Shown here piece after piece: positions 53,273 to 62,590 of a DNA stretch of 64,000 nucleotides (position 1 is its first letter; each line of letters opens with the position of its first letter). The notes beneath the pieces are model-generated. The model was not told the origin of the DNA and ran no database searches. It saw only the letters and a list, made by a program, of their open reading frames with translations. The DNA is from Imperialibacter sp964351395 (GTDB lineage Bacteria; Bacteroidota; Bacteroidia; Cytophagales; Cyclobacteriaceae). The translations under genes were made by a program, and so were the position numbers. The stretch covers positions 1 through 64,000 of the forward strand of contig CAYGOF010000005.1 of the NCBI GenBank assembly GCA_964351395.1, written 5' to 3'.

Positions 53273-55254
53273 AGGAAACGAAGTAATAAGACCTCAATAA
53301 GTAAGAATGCTAAGGCCAAAATTAAGGCATATTTCCACAATTCCTTTCCATCGAAGCGTTCCTTCAAATTATTTCCCAAATCCTCAGGAGTAAACACATT
53401 GATTATCTCCTTGTTTGAGACGGTATTGAACAACTCCAAAATAGCCTCTTCCTGAAGTGGTTTGAGTTGAGACTCACCTTTCTCAAGGTTAAAAGCAACA
53501 ACATCCACCGGCTTTTCACGGAAGTTGACATCATAATAACCAGCTTGCATAAGGAACCTCGGAAGCTCCAATCTTACGCTTGCACCTACCGACTGTTGCC
53601 CGGGAACAATTTCTTTTCCATTACCATTCAATTTATATAAATCGGTATCCGTTGCAGCAGCTTCATTAACAGTTAAAAGCGTTTCGTCAAGGGTATAATA
53701 GAGTCTGTTTTTTGAATTGCGAGCTCCAATAGCCACTTTGTACATAATCGGCACGAACAAAGCATTGTTCGAAAAAGTGCTATAGGAGGCGTTGAGAGAC
53801 GAAGCTAACAAATAGAGTGTGCCTGAGGAGTCACTGACTTTGCTCATAAAAGGCGTCCCTGACCGGTACTTAAGCAGGTGATCACCTGTATTACCCCAAG
53901 TCATTAATGTTGCTGCTGATGGCATATCCATTTTTTCGGCAGATGATTCAAAAATGTTTTTGAAGAAGGGATTATTGAGGTCGGGCTGTGCTATTTCTTG
54001 CAAATTTGTTTGAGCACTCTGCCTCAATCCACTATAGATATTTGTCAGTCCGGCATCAAAGCCTTGAGCAGAAGGAATGAGCATTGCTGTTCGCCCATTT
54101 TCTAAAAAACTATTGATAAAAGCTTCCAATCCGCCGTTAAGCTGATCTACCTCATTGATGATAAGCAGTTCAGCTCCTTCGAAGCTTCCATAATCAATAT
54201 TGCCCGCATCAAATGTTTGCAAATCAAATAGTAATGTATTTCCGAACACCCTGGAGATGGCCGATGAGGCACCTTTGCCCCGGATTTCCATGATCCTCAC
54301 CCGTGGCGACTGGTTGAGCGCGAGGTAAAATTCATTATCAAACAAAATAGGAAAGTCGTCAATTCTCAGGAAACAACGATTAAATTCCTCTAAGCCCATA
54401 TTAAGCTCAAAGGACAGTGTTGTTTGGCCATTGGGTACAAGGTCAGTCGTAAGCGCCCCCACCTGAATGTCGTTAACAAAGAACTTCACCGGAAGGTCTG
54501 TTCTGGTATCATCACCCGTATTTCGAAGCGAAACAAAAAGTGTATTGGCTTGCCCTTCAATCAAGAAAGGGCTCTCCAAATAAACGGTATCAATGAAAAT
54601 ATTGGCTGATACCGGAAATTGAATCGGGAGCAATTTGAAATAATTGACCGAATCTTGTTCAGAGACAGGCTCTTCAGGGCTATTGGCGAAGTCGCTTATC
54701 CAGTAAATATCTTTCTTGCTAGCCTGTAGGTCCATGCGCCCAATGATTTCATCAGGTGAACGAACAATGGACGAATAGCTCAGCTCAGTCAGTAACTCCT
54801 CTACATCAACCTTACTTTTGGCGTGGTTCGAAAAAGGTTCAAAATCATTGGTCAGCAGTTGAAACCTGGTTTCCCGGGGATAGGCCCTCAATATCTCATT
54901 GATCATTCCAATGCTCACATCCAGGCCCGGAGTCTCAGTGAGTGTAAGATTGCTCATGCTTTGCGAATTGTCCAAATACACAACCACATCACCTGATAGC
55001 TGGCTACCGTCCTGTGAAGGCAAAAATGGTTGAGCAAACACCATCACAAGAAAGAAAACAGCCAATAGCCTCGAAAACAGCACAAGCCAATGCTTCAACC
55101 TAAGCTTCGAACTGCTGGTTTGCTTCACATGCTTTAGCATGTTGACATTGGAGAAATATACCTTTTTTGCCCTGCGAAAATTAAACAGGTGGATGAATAT
55201 AGGAATCGAAAGTGCAAGAAGAGCCCAAAGGAATTGAGGAAATAGAAAATTCAT
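53269..55254 (-). CDS. BatA-like membrane protein with vWA-type domain
   Basis: A 661-residue protein. The N-terminus has the conserved BatA-type motif FLWALLALSIPIFIHLFNFRRAKKVYFSN with two membrane helices (about residues 5-22 and 60-80). It is followed by a vWA-like domain beginning VVVYLDNSQSMSN (MIDAS DxSxS at about 91-97), a beta-rich middle part and a final C-terminal helix (ALILALAFLLIEVLLLRFL). It is the first gene of the leftward six-gene run. BatA-type proteins occur in Bacteroidota aerotolerance operons, but the true partner operon (MoxR and so on) is not next to it. Confidence 0.85.
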   Translation of the reverse strand: MNFLFPQFLWALLALSIPIFIHLFNFRRAKKVYFSNVNMLKHVKQTSSSKLRLKHWLVLFSRLLAVFFLVMVFAQPFLPSQDGSQLSGDVVVYLDNSQSMSNLTLTETPGLDVSIGMINEILRAYPRETRFQLLTNDFEPFSNHAKSKVDVEELLTELSYSSIVRSPDEIIGRMDLQASKKDIYWISDFANSPEEPVSEQDSVNYFKLLPIQFPVSANIFIDTVYLESPFLIEGQANTLFVSLRNTGDDTRTDLPVKFFVNDIQVGALTTDLVPNGQTTLSFELNMGLEEFNRCFLRIDDFPILFDNEFYLALNQSPRVRIMEIRGKGASSAISRVFGNTLLFDLQTFDAGNIDYGSFEGAELLIINEVDQLNGGLEAFINSFLENGRTAMLIPSAQGFDAGLTNIYSGLRQSAQTNLQEIAQPDLNNPFFKNIFESSAEKMDMPSAATLMTWGNTGDHLLKYRSGTPFMSKVSDSSGTLYLLASSLNASYSTFSNNALFVPIMYKVAIGARNSKNRLYYTLDETLLTVNEAAATDTDLYKLNGNGKEIVPGQQSVGASVRLELPRFLMQAGYYDVNFREKPVDVVAFNLEKGESQLKPLQEEAILELFNTVSNKEIINVFTPEDLGNNLKERFDGKELWKYALILALAFLLIEVLLLRFL

Positions 55255-55387
55255 GAAATGACTGTCTTCTTCGTTTGTTAGTTTCTAAACGGAATCCAAA
55301 GTAGAAGGATTGCCGATGATTTGAAAAGATATTAGAAAGCTTTATCATTTTTTTTCTATCAAGGGTATTAAGCCCTAACTTTAAGGT

Positions 55388-56017
55388 ATGAGTAATTACA
55401 GATCCATTTGGTCAGTAGTCTTTATTTGGCTGGCAATCAACCTGCTAACGGCTGCTTCTATATTCGCTCAGGCGATTCCAACTGAACTGGGCAATTTCGG
55501 TGAAGCCTTAAAAAAAATAGAATTAAAAAACTATGATGGTAGCTCCTATTCTCTCGCTTCATTTTCAGAACAAAAACTAACTTTATTGATCCTAATGGCT
55601 CATGATTGCCCCATTTGCCAACAGTATACTGGAAAGTTCCGGGCGCTTTCATCGATGAACAAAGAACTGAAAGTGATTGGCATAGCTCCGAGCGAAGGTG
55701 AGACGAAGGAAACAGTTCAGGCATTCGTGACGAAGTATAAATTTGACTTTCCCATATTGCTAGATAGTGAACAGGTGCTCACCCATGTACTGAAAGGCAA
55801 AGTCACACCTGAGGTGTTTTTGTTCATCCAGAACGGGGAAATGATCTATCGCGGTAAAATCGACAATTGGTTTTATGAGCTGGGAAAATATCGGAACGTG
55901 ATTACCGAGCATTATTTGGATGACGCTATTTCAGCTGCTTTAGACGGAAGAGCCATAACTCTGAATAAAACAGAACCCATTGGCTGCATGCTAAATATGG
56001 GCATGAAACACCATTAA
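55388..56017 (+). CDS. Exported redoxin (AhpC/TSA-thioredoxin-like)
   Basis: A 209-residue thioredoxin-fold protein with an N-terminal signal segment ending SIFAQA. Active-site Cys74 and Cys77 form a CPIC motif within AHDCPICQQYTGKF. The rest of the fold (KLTLLILM, FDFPILLDSEQ, VTPEVFLFI with cis-Pro) is complete. A further Cys near the C-terminus (EPIGCML, about residue 202) is a feature of some redoxins that reduce periplasmic partners. It likely acts as a thiol-disulfide oxidoreductase or reductant in the periplasm. It stands alone, divergent from the BatA-like gene. Confidence 0.85.
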   Translation: MSNYRSIWSVVFIWLAINLLTAASIFAQAIPTELGNFGEALKKIELKNYDGSSYSLASFSEQKLTLLILMAHDCPICQQYTGKFRALSSMNKELKVIGIAPSEGETKETVQAFVTKYKFDFPILLDSEQVLTHVLKGKVTPEVFLFIQNGEMIYRGKIDNWFYELGKYRNVITEHYLDDAISAALDGRAITLNKTEPIGCMLNMGMKHH

Positions 56018-56153
56018 TTCTCCACATGCTATGCTATCCGGCTTAGCTTCAAACCATTCCGGTAACGTCTGCGATCAAAAACGAGCACGGCTTACTACCT
56101 CCCTAACTTTGTTTTTCCTAATTTCGCCGATCAAATAACTAAGCAAACTAATT

Positions 56154-57806
56154 ATGAGCCAATACAGTAAGTGGTTTCATCCATATAAGTACAACCCGAA
56201 GTACAAAAAGAAAGTAGCCTATTTTAGTATGGAGTTCGGCATAGATCAGGCATTGAAAATCTATTCCGGCGGACTGGGTTTTTTAGCAGGTTCTCACATG
56301 CGCAGTGCCTTTGAACTTAAGCAAAACCTTGTAGGCGTGGGCATACTCTGGCAATATGGTTACTATGATCAGTCCAGGCACCCAGACCAGTCATTGGCCG
56401 CAGTTTGGACAGAGAAACATTATAGTTTTTTGGAAGACACAGGCATCATTGTGGATGTTCCTATTTTCGACAACCGTAGTGTGAAGGCAAAAGCCTATGC
56501 GCTTAAAGCAGACACTTTCGGCAGTGCCCCTATTTACTTATTAAGTACAGACATACCAGAGAATGACTACTTATCTCGCACCATTACCCATCGGCTTTAT
56601 GATGACAATGAGCTTACCAGGGTAGCACAAAGCATGGTATTGGGCGTAGGTGGCTACAAAGTGATTGAGGCGCTGGGAGGTGCCGACGTGTACCATCTCA
56701 ATGAAGGGCACGGACTTCCTGCATTTACTTATATGTATGGCAATAGTACCGATAAAAAGAAGCTTAAAACAAAATGCGTATTTACTACTCACACACCAGA
56801 GAAGGCTGGAAACGAGGAGCACGAATTAGATCTACTCAATAAAATTGGATTTTTCCCTAATGGGTGGACCGACCAGGAGGTAAATTGGATTACCGATGGA
56901 ACAGGAAGAGTTAGCTATACAGTGGCCGCCTTACGCCTTGCGAAAAAAGCCAATGCCGTATCCAAAATTCACGCCAAGGTTTCAAAGGAAATGTGGGGAT
57001 CATTCAAAGATACTTGCGAGATCATTCCTATCACGAACTCTCAGAATTTCACTTACTGGGCTGATAAGCAATTAAACGCAGCTCTAGTGAGTAATAACGA
57101 CAAGGCACTGGTAGAGCGAAAAAAAGAAATGAAGAAAGAGCTCTTCAAGGTAGTGGCTGATCAATCGGGCAAGCTGTTTGACCCGGATGTACTCACTATC
57201 GTATGGGCACGCCGATTCGCTGCTTACAAAAGACCCGATTTGCTACTCAGAGATTTTGACAGGTTCCGTAAGCTTGTAACAAACGCCAAGAGACCCGTGC
57301 AGATAATATGGGCAGGCAAACCCTACCCAAAAGACCAGGGCGCCATCGACATCTTCAATCATCTTATTCGCGTTTCACGGGAGTTCAGCAATTGTACGGT
57401 GCTTACTGGCTATGAACTGTCGCTAAGCCGCCTGTTGAAAAACGGTTCTGACATATGGCTCAACACACCCAGAAAACCAAGAGAGGCTTCTGGCACCAGT
57501 GGTATGACGGCCAGCATGAATGGCAGTGTCAACTTGTCTATTCAGGATGGCTGGATTCCCGAGTATGGAAAACATGGGGTTAACAGCTACCTGATTCCCG
57601 ATGGCAGTGACTTTAACGACCATCCAAAATTGGATCAGGAAGACTTCGAACAGATGTATAAGATTCTGGAGAAGGAAATACTCCCAACCTACTACGATAT
57701 GCCGGAAAAGTGGCTGGAAGTAGTTAAAAACAGCATGAAAGACGTGATGCCGTATTTTGGTAGCCACAGAATGGCTGACGAGTACTACGAAAAACTCTAT
57801 TCATAA
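56154..57806 (+). CDS. Glycogen/alpha-glucan phosphorylase-like protein lacking the PLP lysine
   Basis: A 550-residue member of the GT35 alpha-glucan phosphorylase family (short form without the extra N-terminal domain). Conserved segments are VAYFSMEFGIDQALKIYSGG, TTHTPEKAG, the VWARRFAAYKRPDLLLRD motif and EASGTSGM followed by NGSVNLSIQDGW. The residue that holds pyridoxal phosphate in the family (SGxK, Lys680 in muscle phosphorylase) is Thr452 here, codon ACG at 57507-57509; AAG would be lysine. Either the protein is not a phosphorylase in the usual sense or the site has been altered. A TAACTTTG box (56104-56111) 43 bases upstream is a candidate -7 element. Confidence 0.88.
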   Translation: MSQYSKWFHPYKYNPKYKKKVAYFSMEFGIDQALKIYSGGLGFLAGSHMRSAFELKQNLVGVGILWQYGYYDQSRHPDQSLAAVWTEKHYSFLEDTGIIVDVPIFDNRSVKAKAYALKADTFGSAPIYLLSTDIPENDYLSRTITHRLYDDNELTRVAQSMVLGVGGYKVIEALGGADVYHLNEGHGLPAFTYMYGNSTDKKKLKTKCVFTTHTPEKAGNEEHELDLLNKIGFFPNGWTDQEVNWITDGTGRVSYTVAALRLAKKANAVSKIHAKVSKEMWGSFKDTCEIIPITNSQNFTYWADKQLNAALVSNNDKALVERKKEMKKELFKVVADQSGKLFDPDVLTIVWARRFAAYKRPDLLLRDFDRFRKLVTNAKRPVQIIWAGKPYPKDQGAIDIFNHLIRVSREFSNCTVLTGYELSLSRLLKNGSDIWLNTPRKPREASGTSGMTASMNGSVNLSIQDGWIPEYGKHGVNSYLIPDGSDFNDHPKLDQEDFEQMYKILEKEILPTYYDMPEKWLEVVKNSMKDVMPYFGSHRMADEYYEKLYS

Positions 57807-57810
57807 AATA

Positions 57811-57845
57811 CAAAGCTCACCAACTTTCGTAGTTGGTGAGCTTTG
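57811..57845. terminator. Strong hairpin between convergent glgP-like and desaturase genes
   Basis: CAAAGCTCACCAACT (57811-57825) pairs perfectly with AGTTGGTGAGCTTTG (57831-57845) around a five-base loop. A T-rich tail (TATTTTATG) exists only on the minus strand, so it may end the leftward desaturase message and block read-through from the other side. Confidence 0.7.
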
Positions 57846-57878
57846 AATACCCCGGCCAATCGGCCCATTTTTTAAGAG

Positions 57879-58997
57879 CTACCCCACAAACGTCATTTCC
57901 GTTAGGTGGGAAGCATCTTTTTCCCCGAGTGCTTTCAATACTTTGAAATGGCTGTGAAGAGCACCACTCAAAGTCTTTTTCGATTTATAGGGATGCCCAA
58001 ATTCTGCCGACGTTTCTTTTACGATTTGAGACAAATTATCGTAGTGAACATGGCAAATATTGGAAAATAAATGATGTTCTACCTGATAATTTAACCCGCC
58101 AACATACCATGAAAGCCATTTATTATTTTGAGCAAAGTTAGCAGTAGTGTGAAGCTGATGCACTGCCCAGGTATTGTGTATACTTCCAGTTTCATCGGGC
58201 AAAGGATATTCCGTACCCTCCACCACATGGGCCAACTGAAAGATGACCGCTAGGATAAAGCCTGCAATATAGTGCATGACAAAAAAGCCGATCAGCACAT
58301 GCCACCAGGCAAAAGGCAGTACCAAAATAGGAATCACGATGATGTAAGAGTAATACACAACTTTGGTCAATATCAACACCGTCCACTCTTTGAGTTCAGT
58401 AGTTTTTTGCTTTTTGATTTGTCCAGCCCTTTTGTATCGGGTGAGTCGTTCAAAGTCTTTGAACACAATCCAGATAAACGACAGCAACCCATAGAAAAAC
58501 CAGGCATAAATAAACTGGAATTTGTGGAAAGGCTTCCAGTCGGTATGCGGACAGAAACGAAGCACACCTCTTGGCTCAATATCTTCGTCGGTACCTTGTA
58601 TATTGGTGAAAGTATGATGCAAAACGTTATGCTGCACTTTCCAATTAAAAGCGTTTCCCCCTACAAGGTTCAAAGAATAACCCAGCAACGTGTTGACCCA
58701 TTTCTTATTTGAATAAGCACCGTGGTTCGCATCGTGCATCACCGACATTCCGATGCCCGCAAGTCCAATCCCCATCACCACATTCAGGGCATAAAATGCA
58801 TACAGGTTCGAAAAAGAGCCACTTACTATAGCTGCATAGGGCCCGAAATACAAAGCAAACATGGCTATCGTTTTGATGACCATTGTTAAGTTAGCATGTC
58901 GGCTAATATCGTTTGTCTTGAAATATTGGTTGACCCGGTTGTTTAATGTTGTGAAAAAGTCGTAATCCTTAGACACAAATTTAATGGGTTGGCTCAT
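57879..58997 (-). CDS. Membrane fatty acid desaturase (linoleoyl-CoA desaturase-like)
   Basis: A 372-residue integral membrane diiron desaturase. The three histidine boxes are intact: HDANH (residues 88-92), HNVLHH (123-128) and QVEHH (near residue 306). The QxxHH form of the last box resembles front-end (delta-5/delta-6-like) desaturases, though no cytochrome b5 domain is fused. Four or more membrane helices are visible. It probably adjusts membrane lipid unsaturation. Convergent with the phosphorylase-like gene. Confidence 0.9.
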   Translation of the reverse strand: MSQPIKFVSKDYDFFTTLNNRVNQYFKTNDISRHANLTMVIKTIAMFALYFGPYAAIVSGSFSNLYAFYALNVVMGIGLAGIGMSVMHDANHGAYSNKKWVNTLLGYSLNLVGGNAFNWKVQHNVLHHTFTNIQGTDEDIEPRGVLRFCPHTDWKPFHKFQFIYAWFFYGLLSFIWIVFKDFERLTRYKRAGQIKKQKTTELKEWTVLILTKVVYYSYIIVIPILVLPFAWWHVLIGFFVMHYIAGFILAVIFQLAHVVEGTEYPLPDETGSIHNTWAVHQLHTTANFAQNNKWLSWYVGGLNYQVEHHLFSNICHVHYDNLSQIVKETSAEFGHPYKSKKTLSGALHSHFKVLKALGEKDASHLTEMTFVG

Positions 58998-59600
58998 ATA
59001 GGTTAATGGGTGTTTACGTGGCCTTCGCTAGAAATGAGTAATCCAATGAAGAGCAGTTGATTAATTCACTGGCAATGAAGAATGCCAGTTATTGAACTTA
59101 TTTCGGGACATTAAATGCAATGTAGCTGTAAAAAGGTGTGAAAACTATTTAATTCTTATATATCTGAGCAACCCTTTCGGACAATTAACAAGTGAATCTG
59201 GCACTCTTTGACAAGATTTAAGTTCCAATTGTCCACAATGGCTTTCATTTCAGGATTCAAAACATTCCGAAAATACAAAATCAGCATTTCCAGCTTCAAA
59301 ATATTCATTTTATATTTGATGTAGCTTCAGCATAAACCGAGGGGCTTTCAAGCATGATCAGATAATTTTTTTTATCTCTAAGTGGCACAATTTACCGGCT
59401 AAACCATCTGCTGGTTAACTCACAACCACACAAACACCGCAGGTTTACGATCCCGATTGGGTTGTTACATCGAACCACCCATTTTCTTGGACCTATCCGG
59501 TTGTCCTTTGCCTAGCATTGCTATCAATTGACAAATTAAACCCTGAGTGCCAATTTCAACATCGGCCACTCAACTATTTTCTTCACTCAAACTAATTTCC
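58998..59600. other. Long non-coding gap
   Basis: About 600 bases between the desaturase start and the DHFR-like gene contain no convincing reading frame. One inverted repeat, GGACAATT (59179-59186) and AATTGTCC (59227-59234), has eight-base arms 40 bases apart and could fold into an RNA hairpin. No tRNA, riboswitch or transposon end was recognised. Upstream parts may hold promoters for both flanking genes, but no consensus pair was found. Confidence 0.45.
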
Positions 59601-60140
59601 ATGCGAAAAATTATATACCATGTAGCATCGACACTCGATGGGTACATTGCCCACAAAGATGGCAGCACACAGGGCTTTCTAGAAGATGGAGAGCATGTTT
59701 CCGACTATCTGGAAAGTTTAAAAGACTACGACACTGTCATCATGGGCAGAAACACGTATGAATATGGCTACAACTTTGGGCTGCCTCCAGGGCAACCAGC
59801 CTATCCTCATATGATGCACTACATTTTCTCTAGATCGCTGAACTTTAAGGAAACCCACGAGCAAGTGCACGTCGTCAAAGAAAACCAAATCGACTTTGTG
59901 CTAGGTCTCAAAGAAACCGTGGGTTCACCGATATACTTGTGTGGAGGCGGAAAGTTTGCCAACTTTTTGCTAAGGCACAAGCTAATTGATGAGCTCAAAA
60001 TAAAGATGAATCCGGTGCTCTTTGGAGAGGGTATTAAGCTCTTCGAAGGTTCATCGGAAACTTATCGATTGCATGAGCTAAACTCAATTGCCTACAAGAG
60101 CGGGGCTCTTCTTTTGAACTATAAAATCGACTACTTGTAG
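59601..60140 (+). CDS. Dihydrofolate reductase-like (RibD C-terminal) protein
   Basis: A 179-residue DHFR-fold protein of the RibD C-terminal type. Signature segments are the N-terminal RKIIYHVASTLDGYIAHKDGS, VIMGRNTYE with the cofactor-binding Gly, and YLCGGGKFANFLL near residue 120. These proteins bind NADPH; the small-molecule substrate is unclear, and a role in resistance or riboflavin-like reduction is not proved. ATG 59601 is chosen over 59547 because it begins the conserved fold directly. Confidence 0.88.
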   Translation: MRKIIYHVASTLDGYIAHKDGSTQGFLEDGEHVSDYLESLKDYDTVIMGRNTYEYGYNFGLPPGQPAYPHMMHYIFSRSLNFKETHEQVHVVKENQIDFVLGLKETVGSPIYLCGGGKFANFLLRHKLIDELKIKMNPVLFGEGIKLFEGSSETYRLHELNSIAYKSGALLLNYKIDYL

Positions 60141-60267
60141 CCGCTTTTTAACCATCAAGTAAGCAGGCAGCACGGCATTTTATCACCTAAATTGTCGTGC
60201 CCTTGCTATTTTCCAGGAACCATATCACTTTAAAATGGTTTAGTTTTAAGTAATCCGAAAGCACGCC

Positions 60268-61533
60268 ATGGAACTACTCGAAAATGTACCAACTCAACTA
60301 AAAGTCCAATTTGAAGAAGTAAGGAAACAGTCAATAAAACTCTGTCTGCCACTTCAGAAAGAAGACTTCGTAGTTCAGCCTGTACCAGAGGTCAGCCCTC
60401 CAAAATGGCACCTTGGTCATACCACTTGGTTTTTTGAGACTTTCGTCCTGCAGCCTTTTGTAAACGACTACCAAGTTTTCAACGAAAATTACAGTTTCGT
60501 TTTCAATAGTTACTATGAATCGGTTGGAAAACGGGTAGTAAGAACCAATCGAGGAAATTTATCGAGGCCCACAGTGGACGATGTATTTGCTTACCGAGCG
60601 TATGTTGACCAGCACATGGTAGCTTGGCTAGAAGGGGACAACAATATACCGGAGAGGGCAGCAGTTTTGCTTGAATTGGGGCTGAACCACGAGCAACAAC
60701 ACCAGGAGTTGTTGCTCACGGACATCAAATACATTCTCGGGAACAACCCGCTTCAACCCATCTACAAAAAATCATCTACAGCAGATAGCAATATTTCTCC
60801 GGACCTCACTTTTTCTGAGTTTTCCGAAGGACTCCACACCATTGGCTATACAGGTAAGGGGTTTCATTTTGATAATGAAAAAGGTGCTCATCAGGTTTTT
60901 GTTCATCCCTTTGCCATTAGAAATAGTCTTGTTACTTGTGGCGAGTACTTAGACTTTATGAATGAAGGAGGATATGCTGGTTTTAAATACTGGCTGTCGG
61001 ATGGATGGGAATGGGTAAATACACAAAAAGCAGACAGCCCCATGTACTGGCACAAAATTGACGGCATATGGCACCAATACACATTAGGAGGTCTTCAATT
61101 GATCGACCCGAGCTTACCTGTTACACATATCAGCTACTATGAGGCCGATGCTTATGCCCGCTGGAAGGGGCTGAGGCTTCCCACGGAGTTTGAATGGGAA
61201 ATCGCTTGCCAACAGCTAACCAGCGGCCTGGGAGATCACTCGAATTTTGTTGAAAAAGAGGCCTACCATCCCCTACCCCAGCAAGCCGGAAATAAACAGC
61301 TATTTGGGGATACCTGGGAATGGACGCAAAGCGCCTACCTGCCCTATCCTTATTTTGAGACGGAAGAAGGTGCCGTTGGAGAATACAACGGTAAGTTCAT
61401 GGTCAACCAAATGGTACTTCGCGGAGGTTCATGTGCTACCCCATCGAATCATATAAGGTCCACCTATCGAAATTTCTTTCAACCCAACTTACGCTGGCAG
61501 TTTACTGGTATTCGTCTGGCAAAACACATCTAA
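60268..61533 (+). CDS. egtB: Ergothioneine synthase-type sulfoxide synthase EgtB
   Basis: A 421-residue non-heme iron enzyme joining hercynine to a cysteine donor through a sulfoxide. The N-terminal DinB-like half has the iron-binding set with His48 or His51 in KWHLGHTTWFFE and the HxxxHxE motif His141, His145, Glu147 in NHEQQHQE. The C-terminal half (about 185-420) is a formylglycine-generating-enzyme-like domain with GLRLPTEFEWEIAC and VLRGGSC. Neither egtA nor egtC is adjacent, so it may use free cysteine. egtD follows by 4 bases. An OvoA-type ovothiol enzyme is less likely because no methyltransferase domain is fused. Confidence 0.93.
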   Translation: MELLENVPTQLKVQFEEVRKQSIKLCLPLQKEDFVVQPVPEVSPPKWHLGHTTWFFETFVLQPFVNDYQVFNENYSFVFNSYYESVGKRVVRTNRGNLSRPTVDDVFAYRAYVDQHMVAWLEGDNNIPERAAVLLELGLNHEQQHQELLLTDIKYILGNNPLQPIYKKSSTADSNISPDLTFSEFSEGLHTIGYTGKGFHFDNEKGAHQVFVHPFAIRNSLVTCGEYLDFMNEGGYAGFKYWLSDGWEWVNTQKADSPMYWHKIDGIWHQYTLGGLQLIDPSLPVTHISYYEADAYARWKGLRLPTEFEWEIACQQLTSGLGDHSNFVEKEAYHPLPQQAGNKQLFGDTWEWTQSAYLPYPYFETEEGAVGEYNGKFMVNQMVLRGGSCATPSNHIRSTYRNFFQPNLRWQFTGIRLAKHI

Positions 61534-61537
61534 ATCA

Positions 61538-62521
61538 ATGGATAAAGTCCTTAATGAAGAAACAATTCTTCCCGTCAACAGCCTGGCTATCGAAATAAGC
61601 AAAGGCCTTTCGGCGACCCCAAAAACAATCTCCTCAAAATACTTTTATGATGCCGAAGGTGACCGACTTTTCCAGAAGATCATGAACCTTGATGAGTACT
61701 ATCTGAGTAGAACAGAGTATGCCATTCTGGAAAACCACAGGGAGACTTTGCATAAGCACCTCACAAAACAAGGAAGGGCTTTTCACTTGATCGAATTTGG
61801 CGCAGGTGATGGATGGAAAACCAAAGTACTCCTACGACACTTTGTTGATCAGGCAACTCAATATGACTACCGTCCAATCGATATTTCGGGAAATGTTCTC
61901 ACTGAATTAAAGAATTCTTTGAAAGCAGAAATACCCTTACTGAGGGTAGAGACCATGGAGGGGGAATATTTCGAAGTACTAGAGGACATGCAAAAAACCG
62001 ACGATAAGCAAAAGGTTGTGCTTTTTTTGGGCTCTAATATTGGCAACTTCAAGCAGTCGCAAGCCATTGGCTTCCTTTCGAAGCTCAGAGATAGTCTTAA
62101 TACTGGCGACATGTTATTGATTGGGTTCGACATGAAGAAGGACCCTCATGTAATCAGGCAAGCTTACGACGACCCGCAGGGCGTAACCAGGGATTTCAAC
62201 ATGAACCTACTCAAAAGGCTGAACATAGAATTGGGCGCTAACTTTGACCTGGGCCATTTCAAACACTATCAATCGTATGATCCAGTATCTGGCGAGTGTA
62301 AAAGTTACCTTATCAGCCTTGCAGACCAAACGGTGACTATGGAAGCGTCTCAGTCCACCTATCATTTTAAAAAATGGGAGCCTATTCATGTAGAGATCTC
62401 AAGAAAATTTGATGAAGAGACAATTCAGGAATTGGCCCTCAGAAGTGGTTTTGATATTATTGAAAATTTAACCGACGAACGGGGCTATTTTATCGATTCA
62501 CTTTGGGTAGCAGGACAATAG
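61538..62521 (+). CDS. egtD: L-histidine N-alpha-methyltransferase EgtD
   Basis: A 327-residue SAM-dependent methyltransferase that trimethylates histidine to hercynine, the first step of ergothioneine synthesis. EFGAGDGWKT (residues 86-95) is the SAM-binding motif I; KYFYDAEGDRLF (34-45) and LFLGSNIGNFKQS (162-174) are characteristic of EgtD. The length is normal. It starts 4 bases after the egtB stop, so the two form an operon without other egt genes. Confidence 0.94.
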   Translation: MDKVLNEETILPVNSLAIEISKGLSATPKTISSKYFYDAEGDRLFQKIMNLDEYYLSRTEYAILENHRETLHKHLTKQGRAFHLIEFGAGDGWKTKVLLRHFVDQATQYDYRPIDISGNVLTELKNSLKAEIPLLRVETMEGEYFEVLEDMQKTDDKQKVVLFLGSNIGNFKQSQAIGFLSKLRDSLNTGDMLLIGFDMKKDPHVIRQAYDDPQGVTRDFNMNLLKRLNIELGANFDLGHFKHYQSYDPVSGECKSYLISLADQTVTMEASQSTYHFKKWEPIHVEISRKFDEETIQELALRSGFDIIENLTDERGYFIDSLWVAGQ

Positions 62522-62540
62522 AAGGACCGTGAAAAAATTT

Positions 62541-62570
62541 TTGCGATTAACCCACGCAACTCTATATTTG
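62541..62570 (+). promoter_or_regulatory. tRNA-Leu(GAG) promoter, TTG-N19-TATATTTG
   Basis: TTG at 62541-62543 and TATATTTG at 62563-62570 are separated by exactly 19 bases, 20 bases ahead of the tRNA. This repeats the geometry of the first tRNA-Leu promoter and of the susC promoter. Confidence 0.8.
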
Positions 62571-62590
62571 CACCCCAGTTATGTTTTTAG

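Noticed and set aside
58272..58712. Plus-strand frame of about 146 codons opposite the desaturase
   Set aside because: Antisense to intact histidine boxes; composition is typical of a shadow frame.
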